64,000 bases of DNA, from contig OZ007574.1 in NCBI GenBank assembly GCA_963931925.1, forward strand, positions 29,898,591-29,962,590. Reading direction: 5' to 3'. Below the pieces are notes generated by a model, which was given only the letters and a program-made list of their open reading frames with translations, did no database searches and was not told the origin of the DNA. Of the stretch, positions 11,588 to 25,179 are shown one piece after another. The position numbers and the translations under genes are program-made. The DNA is from Onchidella celtica. Taxonomy: Eukaryota; Mollusca; Gastropoda; Systellommatophora; Onchidiidae. Numbering within the stretch: the first letter of the stretch is position 1; every line of letters starts with the position of its first letter.

Positions 11588-12749
11588 CTTGAATAAAGTT
11601 GTAGGTTGACTCTACTACCTGATATCACTTGACTAAAAACAAAGATGTGAGTCTTTAATAATTAACGTTGTTTTTCACCCCGAACACCTGCATAGCTTCC
11701 TCGCAGTTTAGCCACATTAAGCATTTACAATCTGTTTTCCAATTTCCAAGAATAAAACTTACATATCAGTTCAAAATCACTCAGCGTTTTAATTTCATAT
11801 TTTTCTTTTTGGCACTGAAAATCAACAAAGAACAGCAGGTGTCCCTCACCATCTGATTCCTTTCACTTGACTGGCCACAGTTTGTTGGTGATCAAATCAT
11901 AATTTGTCTGTAACAAGATTGTTCCCAACTGTTGCACTTCACAGCTGTCACACACGAATTCACAAATACTGGTTAAAAAACATGAAGGAAGCATGCTCCA
12001 ATAGCTTCATAACAAATTAATATCCTGGCAAATCAGATGATCAGCACACATGTATACATGTTCCACACAAAGAGTTCTGAAGGTGCAAGAGAGACCAGCT
12101 GTTTTATGCCCCATGGAGTTGGTAGCATACACCTGTTTCTGAGGGTTTTTACATTCAAATCACTTTTCCACTTCCACAGAGTCACTTGCATCTGTGCACT
12201 GTAGCAGTTCTCAGTGGTGCAACCATTTGACTCATTTTCACCCAGTCAGTTTAACACCCTGGTACTGACTTTTTGCTCTGGAAAGGAAAATCAGAAAGAT
12301 CACAATTAGTAAAAGACTGAAACTTTAAGAAAAGAAGTCAATGTGACAGATAAAAATGAATGCTTAACATGTGTCTGGAAGTAAAAAAGAAAGCTAAGCG
12401 GTACCTGACACCACTCAGAAGAGCTCAAAAAACAGCAAAAAAAAATTATATGAAGCTCAAATTGTTGGCAAATAAGGTATGTTTTAAGATCACGGCAAAA
12501 TTTTCAACGAAGTAGAAAATGAAATTAAAGTTATCTTTTTTTTTTTTCAAGAACAACTTCAAATAAAGAGGTGAAAGTACAGGTAATACATGAAGTCTAT
12601 GCTGACGACAGTGGACTAACCACGTACAAAAATATGACAAATGGGGGGTGGGATGGGGCTTGGTTGGGGGGAGGGGAGAGAAAACAATGATGAAGAACAT
12701 GACTTGAACATCTTATTATAAAAAAAAAATAGTGGCGGGAGTAATTCAT

Positions 12750-13074
12750 TGTGGTTCAGTTTTGGCTCTATTTTTGCAGGAAGCTACAGCCTAAATGACA
12801 GTTTCAACGATTATAAAGTTAATTTTCCTAAGTGTCAACTAATCCAGTCCAATCGCTTTTGTATCGACCGATTGTGTTGATTCAAGTTTCAGGTATGTTT
12901 AAAATAAAAGTCGTAAAAAAGTAAAATACAATGATCTTTGTTTTGGCTAGTAAGCCCACCACACGGGAAATGATGTATTAATACGCGTTCAATTCGATGC
13001 GCGCAATTTCCCTACCAGAAATGAGCGAGTAGTGCTCTGATGCGCATGAAATCTGGGAAGCCTTCTAGACCAAA

Positions 13075-13105
<31 letters not shown>

Positions 13106-13150
13106 AGGGTGGGTTCACAGGTTAATCCCGGATAATGCCGGTAACTTCAT
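12750..13150. repeat. Diverged interspersed repeat, copy 1
   Basis: Collinear with 26490-26910 in the same orientation. Shared landmarks in order: a GCTCTATT block, ACAGTTTCAA, TTAATTTTC, AAGTGTCAA, a CTTTTGTA/CCTTTGTA-GCGAC-like block, TTTCAGG and GCAATTTCCCT. The copies differ by many substitutions and small indels. The element class is unknown. This copy lies about 1.2 kb upstream of the PPP1R16-like start codon and includes a GA run. Confidence 0.7.
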
Positions 13151-15169
13151 CTAGTTATTGAAAAAAATATTTCAATATCGCCGCCTTCTTTGCGTAAACA
13201 TATCTGATCATGAAATCGACTTTCAAATGCTAAGGCCCATGTAGCAGGAAATGGAAAAAATACAACAGACTAGAAGCCCAGCGACGTGTATCTGTGTACT
13301 GGATGGATCGGCAATTATCCCATTGAAACAAACACACACACATACACACACAAAAAAGTCATCTGTGTCGTGATTCGCCCTTTGGCAATGAATAAACGCA
13401 ACAACTAGTGTTCGTAAACAAACACAAAATCCACCATATTAAAACAACGATCAAAACTGAAAAGAGACGGGCGAAGACGAGGGGAACAGTTGAAATTATC
13501 TGCTAAACGTTTAAAATAGGTGCAGAGCAAAAAGGACCCGGCTGTTCACAATGGACTCAGCAATTCACACGTTACAAGTTCGACAATCTACATAATTATC
13601 GGGTCTTCAAGTCCAGGTCTGAAAAGAGCGAGGACAAGAGTTGTCGACTACTAACGTCGACCCTTGGTCGTAAGCGCGGAACTGACGGCCCGATTGTACC
13701 ACAGTAATTATGCAGTCCAGGAAAATTAAACGTTCGACGCTAATAGCATTGATGTTCGTCAATACTAGATAGACAAAAAGGGAATGAATATTTCGTTCTG
13801 CTAAAACGAACACAAAATCAAAGTTTCTGATGTTCTTTGTGAGATTCGTGGACGATGAAAGAAACTCAAGCTCCACCTCGCACTAACAATGACACATGTA
13901 TACAAATTATTCGTCCATCAGTCGACAAAGCCCCGACCTCAAAAACAGAGTTGGGTTTTGATTAAACTAAAATAATAGTAATACTACAATGAATAAACGT
14001 GTCTGAAGAATCAAGGAAATGCATAAGATCCACACCGATATAAGTGAAACAAAACAGTAGGCCTAGGTGACATACCTGAAAGAGATTATAGGAGATGTTT
14101 TATTCTATTCCCCGCCGTTTTACAGTAACAATTTTACAAACGTGGTGTTTTATTCTGACTGCTGAATGACTAAGGAGCTTATCAACTGATCTATAAAGCC
14201 CCTTCGTATATATAATTAGGCTCGCATATAATCACTATATTTAAATTGCTCCCGGGAAAAGTATTTCGTCAAACACAAAAAATGACGCTCCCTCAATATG
14301 ATAGGATGTAGCCTACATGACGCTTACATAAATCTACAAAATCGACATCCATTAATTTGTGTCTGGGACATGTCACTGTGCAAAATGATGAGGCTGAGGT
14401 AAAAGCTCTGAGGAAATTATGTTTTATTCAACACATCTCGGCTAGTCATACTTTGCACATGTAATACCCTTATGGAATAACCTTGCAGGAAATAAACAAC
14501 AAAATGTGTTATGCTTTCAAATTCTTTGTATTCACATTCATTAAACGATATATATCCCGCTCTTTGATAGTTTATTTGTTCACTGTCTATTCTCTCTGTT
14601 TGAAAATTGAAAATCGTGGATCAAGACAGTTCTTCTGCCATAGTTGATCTCAGGGTCTTTTGCTTTCTAATCCATTTTCTCTTAATGGGTCATACAATCC
14701 GCATTCTTTCTTTGTTCTGTCGGTTACAAACAAGAAAATGAGATATCCTGAATTAAACTGCTGAATTTAAAAATGAGAATTTTTATTATTACACGATCGA
14801 TGTAGCTAAGGGATGCTTTGTATTCAAAATTACGCTTTTTTTTATTTCTTTTGTCCCTTCGGTTGCGTTCATAGCTTTCAAAACGACGTCGTAAGAAAGA
14901 TGTTTCGCTACAGATAGTTATTTAATTTTAATATTATTTATGAACTGAAAGCACGATGTAATTTCTTTGGTCACGTTCCCCCAAGAGTCGACATAAATAC
15001 GAAAAGATCCTTATCGTGGCGTCTGTGTAACGTTCAGTTGTGATGCAAACAGTGACCTACATTCACACACAATGTATAACAATAGTATAGGCCAACGTCA
15101 ATAGGGGCCAACCAACTTCGCGTGATCAAGGTTAAAAATAATGTTGACTTACATTGTAAGGCTGTGTGT

Positions 15170-15521
15170 CAGTGTTTCTCAAGGTGGGGCGTAGCAACCA
15201 TTATGATGGGACACAGGACTTCAGAACAGGACGTACGGATTTTTCACAAAAACCTTAATTTCATGGTGTATTTCAACTTAAGTGTATAGATAAACTGTTG
15301 TTTGTTCAGGCCTATGCCGTTTTCATTAAAACTTCTTTTGAATGTATGCATATTGAATTCACAAATATTTTTAAAATCTTATAATAATACTGTTTAGGCC
15401 TAATAACGTTGTCCGATCATGATAGAGCGCATGTTTATTATTGTTATTATTATTATTTTGTTTTTTGTTACGGGAAAATTGAAGGTACAGGCCGTGGGAC
15501 GAAAAAGGTTGAGAAGCCCTG
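15170..15521. mobile_element. hAT-like miniature element
   Basis: The left end CAGTGTTTCTCAAGGTGGGG and the right end in reverse complement CAGGGCTTCTCAACCTTTTT are the CAGNGNTTCTCAA ends common in hAT families. Flanking 8-mers CTGTGTGT and TTGTATGT match at 6 of 8. It is 352 bp with no ORF. A related degraded copy lies at 4970-5150. Confidence 0.8.
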
Positions 15522-17079
15522 TTGTATGTGCACAACTTTTTAAACAATGTTTAATATTTTCATCACATTATCATACAATGCACATGACTCTGTGACAGTG
15601 GTGAATTCGGAATTTTGAATAAGCCTAGTCTGCCCCGAATTAGGAGTATGTATGAGCCAAATCACAATGCCTTTCTAGCCAATTTCACAAACACCATTTA
15701 CATGACGTATTGATAGGTCACAGCTATCCTAATTTTCATCCCAGCGGTTCGATACTTACAAGCTGCTCTCTACAATCAATTTTCCACCCATTTCTTAATT
15801 GTACTAATTGTCCAAAATCCCCCCCCCCCCCCTTGTTCCTGTTTGCGTCATCATGACCAATATCACAAATAACATGTACAAGCAAGGCGCTGTCACTCTG
15901 ATATTATACGATTCCGAGACCAGCAGAATATAAAATGACTGATCTGACGAATGTGTGAAAACCACTTAGTTAATAACAGCAACAACATAAATCACTGGGT
16001 CAATCTGGCAAGAACTGTGCCCTGAACAAGGAACGGAAATCCTGAACATTCCTAAATAACATAAATATTTCTAACGCCCTCTCGCCTCCACAAGAACCTC
16101 CCCTATGTTGACTCTGCACTTAACACCAGGCTTTATTCTCCAACTGGGTCAAATCGGGGATGAAAGGGTGTTAACCCTTTCTGTCTCTGCTCCACTGATC
16201 ATTCCATGCGTGGTCGTGAAACAAATTTGTAGATCAAACTGGCTCGTACATAATCTAATCCAGCAACATCACATTATCATAGTGCTGTACAATTTTGAGA
16301 TCACAATATTATAATGTATTATTGAGCACAATGCACTTCTCCCTCTCCCGGCTCAGTGGGAAAAAAGTTCACCGGTTTACAACATAACACACACACCCAA
16401 AGGTCATCTCCCTCCCGTTACTCATCACGAATAACCACTTGCCTGTATCACACAAGATTTAAATGTTTTGGCTGTAATAGAACTCCGCCCCTCACGTTGT
16501 TTTGTTTAGAATAGTGATTTTAGTATAACGAAAATGAAGTGGCCTACTCGTTCAGAACTGCACAGCATATACATCAACTACCAAACACATAAAATTAATC
16601 TCAAGCCAAACTCACGTACAGAATGGAAATATAACATAATAATTCCGTTTAGATTTTCCTTGACTCACAAGATCAGGCTTTCGTTCGGTAACAGCCCTGT
16701 TTCAAACCTGCCACGTGGTTTAAACTGTAAATAAGACTACTTACTTGCGTCATTCCAGAATGCTTCGACATTAGCTTTCCGTGAAAAGACAAAACAAAAC
16801 GCATTTCCTTTCTATAAAAAGTAACACGAGGGGAAATTACTAGCCTCCCTAGCCCAAAAACTGAGATGAGGCTGCGAAGCCTAACATCACCAGGATATCC
16901 TGCACACTCCATTTTCGTGCACAAAATTAGTGGGTTAAACACACCACGCTTGTTGTTAGGCCCTATAACAGCCGTGCCCCGATAAAAAAATGTCGCAAAA
17001 CAGGTCGAAAGAGGATGCACAAATGTGCGCTGGACACATCATGTATAAAGACCGCTGGGATACTGAGCTGAGTATGTCC

Positions 17080-17558
17080 GGGGACAAGGTGGTCTAGAGG
17101 CAAGGTGCTCGCCTCTCATGCCAAGGGTCCCGGGTTCTAAACCCGGGCAGTGCAGGCATGTTGGAAAGTGGATTTTTCTCGTATTTTCAAGTCCCTGGTC
17201 CTATTGGGGGGTAGGATCGAGTAGTTCTTGGAAATTGGATTTTTCTCATATTTTCAAGTCCCTGGTCCTATTGGGGGGTAGGATCGAGTACCTAGTCTTC
17301 TCGGATAAGGACGAAAAAATTCGGAGGGCCTGTGTGCACGTTGCGCACGTTAAAGATACCTTGGCAGTTGGAAATCGTAAAGAGCAGGCCGAAAGGCCGC
17401 TGCCCGGGCAAAATTGAAATTAATAGATTAAAATTTATCCATATCATCTCCCCCCCCCCCCCCCCCCCACCCCCCGCCAGAACAAGAAATAATAAAACAA
17501 GTAAAGTGAGGTGTAAATGCCAAGGGCAGCGAACCTCCTAAAATAAAGACCTCAAATC
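17080..17558 (+). mobile_element. Full-length tRNA-derived SINE, type-1 tail
   Basis: A tRNA-like head carries an A-box-like GGTGGTCTAGAGG near 17088 and a B box GGTTCTAAACC near 17132, so it should recruit RNA polymerase III. The body contains a block (starting TTGGAAAGTGGATTTTTCTC) tandemly duplicated at about 17161-17225 and 17228-17292, then CTTCTCGGATAAGGA, TGCGCACGTTAAAGATACC and CCCGGGCAAAATTG. The 3' part has a 19-C run (17450-17468) and ends with GTGAGGTGTAAATGCC through CTAAAATAAAGACCTC. A perfect 14-bp target duplication AGCTGAGTATGTCC flanks it (17066-17079 and 17559-17572), which fixes both ends. Confidence 0.95.
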
Positions 17559-19148
17559 AGCTGAGTATGTCCTGTGGCGGGACAGGCAGGAAGGAATTCA
17601 TGACGAAACATAATTACTGTTTTAGATAACCCTGGAGATGATTTGACCCAGTGTGAGTGACAAGTGTGAAAAACAAAACTCAGAAAACAAAGGCGGATTT
17701 TCATTAAGCAGAGAAAGGAATGATTTCTAAGAAAACGGCGGTCTCAGAGGTCTAGTAAACTCACAGTGCCAGTAAAGAAGAAAATAAATGAAACACAAAT
17801 TCAACCAAAACAGACCTCAGAAAACATAGACCGATAATAATTCTGTGCCCTGTTACAAAAAACAATTTCCAAGAAAACGACAAACTTTAAAGAACCGTTT
17901 GTCTGAAAACAATATTTGGCATAACAATTACCACATAAAAATTTGATCCTGGTGCATAAAGGTTAAGAATGATAACAGATGACCACTGTAATTCATACCA
18001 CTGTTTCAACTTGGTAAATTGGACATTTTGAAGCTAAGTCTCCGGGTGCCATGATCTCGGACAGAATCTGATCGGAATCCTGTGATAAACCTCTTTCAAA
18101 AGTCGTGGGGTTCGTTTGTTGAAGCGATCTTCTTCTTTTCAATTTGTCCGACGCCAGCCCTCTCTACAGTGATTTACATGATAGGAACATCAATCTCTCA
18201 GATACACCACAGTGTATTTCATAAATATTTCCACATATCCCACGTTCACAGGTCTGGGCTGTATATCATGCTCCCAAAAACTTTTTGGTGGCATACAAGA
18301 CGACTCTTTCGTCACAGGTATAATTATTGTGACATTACACGAACGTATAAAAAAGGCTTATCGGCATGGACCGCGGATATAACATTTACATCAATAATTT
18401 GTGATTATTTTCTCTAAAATCCTTCCAACTTACATTTTGTCAACTCTAAACGATTGGGGGGGGGGGGGGGGGGCGGGGTCCAACTTAGTAAAGCAAGACA
18501 CAATAAACCATCCTGGAGGGGGAAATGAACTTTCTCATCAAATAAGCTGTCAACTATCACTATCATGATGCCAATGTGAAAAATAGCCAATTTAGACAAT
18601 GTGATCCAACCACAAGAACAGTACTTATCTACCTCAGGCTGTACATCTCAAAACTACCGCAGGGTTCTCAAATTAATATCGTCCCGACAGTGTGTAATAA
18701 ACAATTAAGACTACCGCATTAATTTATCTTCCTTCACTGACAGCAAAACACTACTGTCGACATGAATGTCAACATAGGCCAATACAAAGTTTACTGGAAG
18801 GCCGGTACAGTTAAATCAATACAGAAGTGCACTGCAGTTAATAATACATGTATCCTCTCTTTCCCCTAAAAATGGGCCGAAGACTTGATAAATACATGCA
18901 TGTTTGTTCAAGCACTGGCTCAGTCTATTCCAGTTATTTCATGTCCACCATAAAATCTGCAGACGGAGGCCTCAGTTACTTCAAAACAAAACAATGTCTT
19001 ATTACAAACCTGCTGCACAATGTAATGAACCAACTCACAACACATACAGGATGGGTCAACCCGGAATGCCTGAGAGCAAGCTCGTGTTCTTTTTTTTCCA
19101 AGGTCTTTTAGCCTCTTCTGCTTGAAAGTTTTGGGTCTCTCTGGTAGG

Positions 19149-19456
19149 CAGGGCTGGATTAACCATTAAGCAAAACAAATACGTACTAACTAAAGCCATG
19201 AAAGGAAGGGGTGGGTGGGTGGGGGAGGAACGACAAAAATTTTTCATTGCCGGGTTTACCCTCGACCATATGGTGCAAAACTACAAATAGTGCATCTGAA
19301 CCAGGGCCCACAAAAGGGGCCCTCACAATAAATGAAAACATTAAAATTCATTTTATGGTTTATTTCTCTTTATATTTTTGAATTACATGTACAGAATATG
19401 GGGGCACCAAAATCTTTTAGGTACTTGGGGTCTCTAAAGGTCTTAATCCAGCCCTG
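19149..19456. mobile_element. hAT-like miniature element
   Basis: The first 14 bp, CAGGGCTGGATTAA, recur perfectly as the reverse complement at the right end. Flanking 8-mers CTGGTAGG and CTGGAAGG differ at one position, as expected for a hAT target duplication. It is 308 bp with no coding capacity. Confidence 0.9.
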
Positions 19457-19894
19457 CTGGAAGGTAACATTGCTTCAGCCAGCCTGACATCATGCTACTT
19501 AATGTCCGCCAACATTAGCATTATAGGACACACGTATCGACATAAACACTTCCCTAGTTGCCGCCACAACAACAGTGTACTACAACACTTTATTACAAGT
19601 ATAAACTAAATGTGCAATTTGATCTCTGTGCTAATGTGGACTGAAAGAGTCAAATGCTGACTGTTTGAACAGATTAAACCCTCTAAAACAAGCACTACAA
19701 ACAAACAAAAAATACGGTTGGTATCAAATATGAAACAGCTGCCCATCACAAAAAATGGGAAAGCAGCTACAGTATCTGTCAAACAACTGATACCAAAATA
19801 TATCCAGTGAGAAATAACAAGTCCGATGAGGTCTACACTTCCAATGCACAAGGACTGCAAATCGAAGAACGAACGGACTGCAATAATCATTCAT

Positions 19895-20040
19895 CTTTAC
19901 AACAAGCCACGGGGAGCAGATAAGTCCCTTAATATCACCAAGAGAATCAGGTTTGGTCAGACCCCGTTTGAAGCGGGATTCGAACCTGGGACCTCTCCCA
20001 CCCAGGCCATATCACCGAGCCACTACGTTAGCTGAATAGG
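19895..20040 (-). mobile_element. tRNA-derived SINE-like head
   Basis: On the minus strand an A-box-like TAGTGGCTCGGTGA (about 20025-20012) is followed by a B box GGTTCGAATCC (about 19986-19976) at tRNA-like spacing. The flanks do not form an acceptor stem, so a functional tRNA gene is unlikely. The sequence differs from the SINE at 17080, so it is a second family. The downstream limit is uncertain. Confidence 0.55.
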
Positions 20041-21019
20041 TCTAAAGTGATAAAAATCGAAAACCTATAGCATTCATAATATATATTATAATAACCAGGA
20101 CACTTTCTGCAATAGTAACAGAGTATGACATTTATCGTGAGCCGGGCCCGCAAGCATCGGTTACCGTACTCATGATTAGGCCTACACATAACAATGTCAC
20201 AGATGTTCCTGCAAGCTGATTCTGATATTTACTGAAAATCCTACCAAATATCTCTGACCTATAGTTTTCAGCCTTTTAATTTTGAGCAATCACAACCTAA
20301 CTAATGGAATATTATATACGAAAGTGCAGAATTCATGACTTGACTGAATTAAAACAGACATGGGCGCCTGATATCACATAGGAGTATTTGGCTCTCGGTG
20401 TGCAGTAACTTGGCTGTCCGACAAAAGCATTTTACAAGGGTTGGACAAAAGAAGAAAAACCATAATATGTGGGAGTGGGTGAATCATTATACATGTAGCA
20501 GGTATCATATATCTCTACGCGGCGTGTTCCTGCACTTCTCCCAATGTTATCGCTTGGCAGGGTACATAATTATTGTATAATGAAAAAAAAAGAGGGGCAA
20601 GAACAAATTACCCAGGCTTCTTGGAGATAAAAACAATTTAAGGTCGTACTACCATAAATTTGAATTGCAAGGGTTTCAAATAGTTGACTCACACCCCCCT
20701 CCCCGCCCCAACCTGTGTAAAATGATACTGGATGGAAGTGTAAAAAAAAAAAAAAAAGAATATTTTGCCCGCTTCTACTTTTGAGTTTCTCAAATTCCCT
20801 GATCCTGCAGTATAGATAGAAATTGGTATTTTTCGCTGGCGCCTGGGTGGGGTGGAGGGTGTGTGTGTATGGGGGGGGGGGGCAGAAGGAGAGGGTTACT
20901 TATATTTCTACATGTATGCACTCCCGGTCGAAGAATCCATGCTTGTAATAATAATGTATTTCATCTTCACCTTTCTCAATAAGTTACTTGCCGACAAGTC
21001 CTACCTGTAACGTGTATTG

Positions 21020-21083
21020 TTAGCTGACGTTATAATGCCACTGACATTGTATTAGCTAACGTTATAATGCCACTGACATTATA
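21020..21083. repeat. 32-bp tandem duplication
   Basis: The block TAGCTGACGTTATAATGCCA plus the following CTGACATTGTAT is repeated at once (TAGCTAACGTTATAATGCCA and so on) with two substitutions. It contains a TGACGT half site. No gene context. Confidence 0.85.
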
Positions 21084-22399
21084 TTAGGTTCCATACTACA
21101 TAATAGTGTTCACATAATTATGCTACCACTACCAATTACAAGAGGTCCTCCTCACCATCTATAATGACTGAGTGAGGATTCCAATGTCCAAGATAACACA
21201 CTGTGATGTAATAAAATGTGTTCATTTTTTAAAAATCATGGCCCAAATACATGTTCAAAGAAAACATTTTAAAATACCTCGTTTTTTTTTTTTTAGGGCA
21301 GGGGTGGGCGGCACTACTCACATATCATTCACGAACTGATGAATTACTGTTGTTTTTGTTTCATTTGTTTGTTTGTTTGTTATTATTTCTATATTTTTTA
21401 ATACATGTATATTCATTTGTCTCCTTTCATCACAACTTTTGTATTTTCACAGATATTCTGATTAATAATTCATAATCTGGAATTATATACAATAGATTTT
21501 CCACCAGTTCACAGTCAATCTTGATTAAATAACATTAACGAGCTGATGACATCACTGCTCCTTACTTCCAAGTCCAGATTGGTGGTGTGACAAATTAATC
21601 CAAACTAGAATAAGATTACCTTCATCAGCATGAGTTCTGCTACCTGAAGGCAGTGGTAAAATTGTAACAAGTCTACAACATCGACATCCAACAATATTAA
21701 TATCCTAAAGAGAATTTTAAAAGACAGCACAAAACGGGGGGGGCCTACATTTTCCATCTGGCTGGGGGGCCTATTACCAGCTGTGCATGGGCCTGACTAT
21801 AATCTTCACAATACCTAAGCATACATGCACGAACACATCAAAAACACCATGCACTGGTAAGCTTGCCATGCCTTGAAGGTTGTAAATCTTAGAAATACAA
21901 CCATGAAAGCACACAAGCTGTGAACAGGTAGAGGAAAATAACACAGCATGCCATCAAGAAAGTGAACTGCAATGGGAAGTTTGTAACTAAGCCCTTTATG
22001 ACCTTGGGCCTTGGTTGAAATCAGCCCAAAGTTCACCCATGAAAATAAAATCAGCTCTGCCAACAAAAACCGTGCATGATAACCTGGAATATGTTGGTGT
22101 ACAGAACAGAAAAGTCTGATGCTTAGTATCTTATACTCACCATAATCCAAATGTTTATTGTCAACTCTTTGTGTGCCATGAATTTTTCCACATTTGCTGA
22201 TACAGGAAGAAAATAGTGGGGGAGCTCACAGAGATAAATGAAGACTAACTGCAGCAATACTTATACAGTAAGTCGACTTTCTTTCTTCCCAAAACAAAAT
22301 AGTCTGGCATTCTTGTGCACTGATACATCGGTGATTGGCACAAATGTGACCAGTGGAACAGTGGACTGAAGAATCCTCACTCTTGCTCATTCACATTTG

Positions 22400-22642
22400 G
22401 GGAGGTCTTCCGCCCGTCCGCGCCATAATTTTTACCGCTATTAAGTAAAGCTTACGGTTACACATTGTCACTGTTATCAATTCAATTTAAACTCATAACA
22501 CATGGAATAGTCAGATGGACCTGGGGGCGTGAGGGTCTAGTCAGTTTGTATCAATGGGCGGTAGTCAGATTGACTAATCAGGCAAAAAGGGGCTGGTGTA
22601 ATTGTGTTTTCTTGACTGGCGCGGACGGGCGGAAGACCTTCC
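22400..22642. mobile_element. hAT-like miniature element with 26-bp terminal inverted repeats
   Basis: Left arm 22400-22425 and right arm 22617-22642 are reverse complements with one mismatch in 26 (the arm contains GGTCTTCCGCCCGTCCGCG). The 243-bp element is flanked by a perfect 8-bp duplication CACATTTG (22392-22399 and 22643-22650), which fits a hAT transposase. The arms are GC-rich, unlike the surroundings, and the interior is non-coding. It appears to be the best preserved DNA transposon in this part of the window. Confidence 0.9.
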
Positions 22643-25179
22643 CACATTTGATCCGTTTTTTTTGGCTCCTCCACTGAAGTTGACCTGTCTAGACTTAGGT
22701 AAGTTTTGCCTTAAACTCCGGTGCATGCACTGTCATTGCCAGGATCAGTCTCATTTCAAATTTATCTAATAATAAACCTTGATAGTGTGATAACCAGATC
22801 TCATCATTTCATAATCCACTCATGACATCTCACATTTATGAGAATCTCCGCAGTCTATGCAACAATCTTTATGATACATGCGTCATCACTGCAGTATTTT
22901 TTACTTAATTGTCCAGCTGAGGTCATGTCTTGTTGTTGATGCTAAGTGGCAAACATTGTAGCCCTTTCCTTTTTGAAGACTTTAACCACTGAATATATTC
23001 ATGTAATTACACTAAATTTAAAACTTTCAGTGAGAAAATGTGTGGTCCACAAAAATATGATTAACTTGGCAAGTATGTAGGACAGTCCAGAAGTTCCAAA
23101 AAGTGTTGGTTTTCCCTGAAGAGTATGCTTTAATATGTGAATTACAATGTTGTCAATATAATTTCTGACTTTTCTGACTGTGCGAGTGTACAACTTCAAT
23201 TTGTTGTGATCACTGTGCTTCTTATCATGACATCTCACAATAAATGTTTATCTGTCATTCCACCTGTCAACATGGTGTCTGAGAAAAATACACAAATACT
23301 TTTCAATTTATAGAAAACTTTGGTTTAATTTACTTTCTGTCAACGAAATATTCCAAACTGAAGGAGTTGGATCCCCACAACGACAACAGTTTAGGAGCAG
23401 AGCCTCCCTGGCGAGTTAGTCCTCTATTGGGATATTTTTATAATTAATGCACGGTTCCAAGATTAACTGCCAAGCACATTAAAGGTGCAATCTGACAAAT
23501 CCTGGCATGAGACGCACTCGGAAGTCTATCCAAAAAAAAAAAAAATGTGTATAATGAGACGGTCAAACAGCTCATGCAAAATGCCAGGTGAAGCGCCAAA
23601 ATCAAGTGTATGTACTTTATGGATGGCCCTTAAAAAGTTAAATGTATTGTCACTCTCTGAATATTATAAAATCTTATATAAAGATTAGAATCCGCTAAGG
23701 AATAAATGACTTGTAAAGTTATTTCTTTATAAATTATCTAAAAATTGCAGGAATTGATTCTAGTGTACAAAAACTGAATAGCACAGTATGATGACAGTGA
23801 AATTGTTTGTGAAACAAGGCATTTATATAATATATATATAATATATATAATATAAAATTATAAACAAGGATTTATTTCCCATATCAATTTAGCTTTTTAG
23901 TAAAAACTGATTTGTATTGCCAGTCCGTGAAAATACATGCATACTGACTGAACAACATTTCTCATAAATTTCACCGTAAACAATATATGGCCTGATAGCT
24001 TTCAGTAAATGAAAAACAGAAATGTTTATAATATCTTTATAATAAAAACTTCACTGACCAAATTATCCTCTCCCTGCCTTCCAGCTTTTTTTTTTTTTTT
24101 GTGGCTTTCTATATCTGCCGCTTATACTCCTTTCCCTTTCGGCATGTCCTCGAGCTGTAAGAGCATACACAATAAACATACATGTAGAGTTAACGTGGTG
24201 CTGTGAACCATTTCTTTCTTCTTCCAACCTATGGTGGGCGTGTCGCATTTTTAACTGCAGCCAATTGAGTACCGTTAAGAAACGAAATCGCCGAGATTTG
24301 TACAAAATTTTCCAAGGACTGCAAGTCTTCTCTCAGTAGCGAAATGCATTCCGCTTCCTGATCCGACACCCAAGCGTTTCACTATTGTGGCAACATATAA
24401 AGCTGGTCGAGCTAAGGGACACAATATCTGTGTGACATGAAATGGGTCATTCGCAGACACTGATTTTCTAACCGGTGAATGAAATGAACTCAATTTACAC
24501 AGAAAAACTCTACAGACACCAATAAATTGCCATGCCAACACATACACATATTGCTTACCGTATACAGCACGGGCAACAGCCGTGCACGATTAGGTGGACA
24601 TCAGATACACTAGGCTATCCTTTACATTGTGCGACAAGTAGGAAACGTATGTCCTCTTTGCTGTTAGGTGGCGTTGTCGTCGCATGCCTGGTTCCGGTCG
24701 GTAGTCGAGTCATGTGACTACAGGTGAGCGAGTGGGATGACAGGTAAGATCACAAGTAAGAAAGATGTCAAAACAGTATGCGTGATCGCCAAACACGATC
24801 GTAACATTCAACCGGTTTGCATTGTGCAACCTGCAGGTCTTTCCCAGGTGTTGGAAAGCGGAGTTTGACGTTGATCCGCACCCGTAAGGGTGTACATGCA
24901 TAATATACGGTATTAAAAACAAACAAACAAAAAACAGCATATTTGACATACATATATAATGAATAACATTCATATGAATATTTTGATGTATGGAATAAGT
25001 AGTATGATATTTGCTTGTGTTTTGTTTGTAAAGAAATATGATTTTTGCGCGGGAGTAAGGTCTCACAAAATTAATAATAATTTGTTCAGGGAGACAGTTC
25101 TAATAACTAGTTCCCTCCGCAACTTACTAATGCAAACCCTAGCTTGTAAATCAGTATGTTTTAATTGGCGTTGTTCTAC

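Noticed and set aside
17080..17160. tRNA gene
   Set aside because: A and B boxes are present but the ends do not form an acceptor stem, and the sequence continues into a SINE body with a target duplication.
17118..17417. 99-codon ORF resembling the previous one
   Set aside because: It is the same SINE body in another copy; similarity reflects the repeat, not a protein family.
19950..20035. tRNA gene on the minus strand
   Set aside because: B box is good but the cloverleaf fails at the acceptor stem; a SINE head is more likely.
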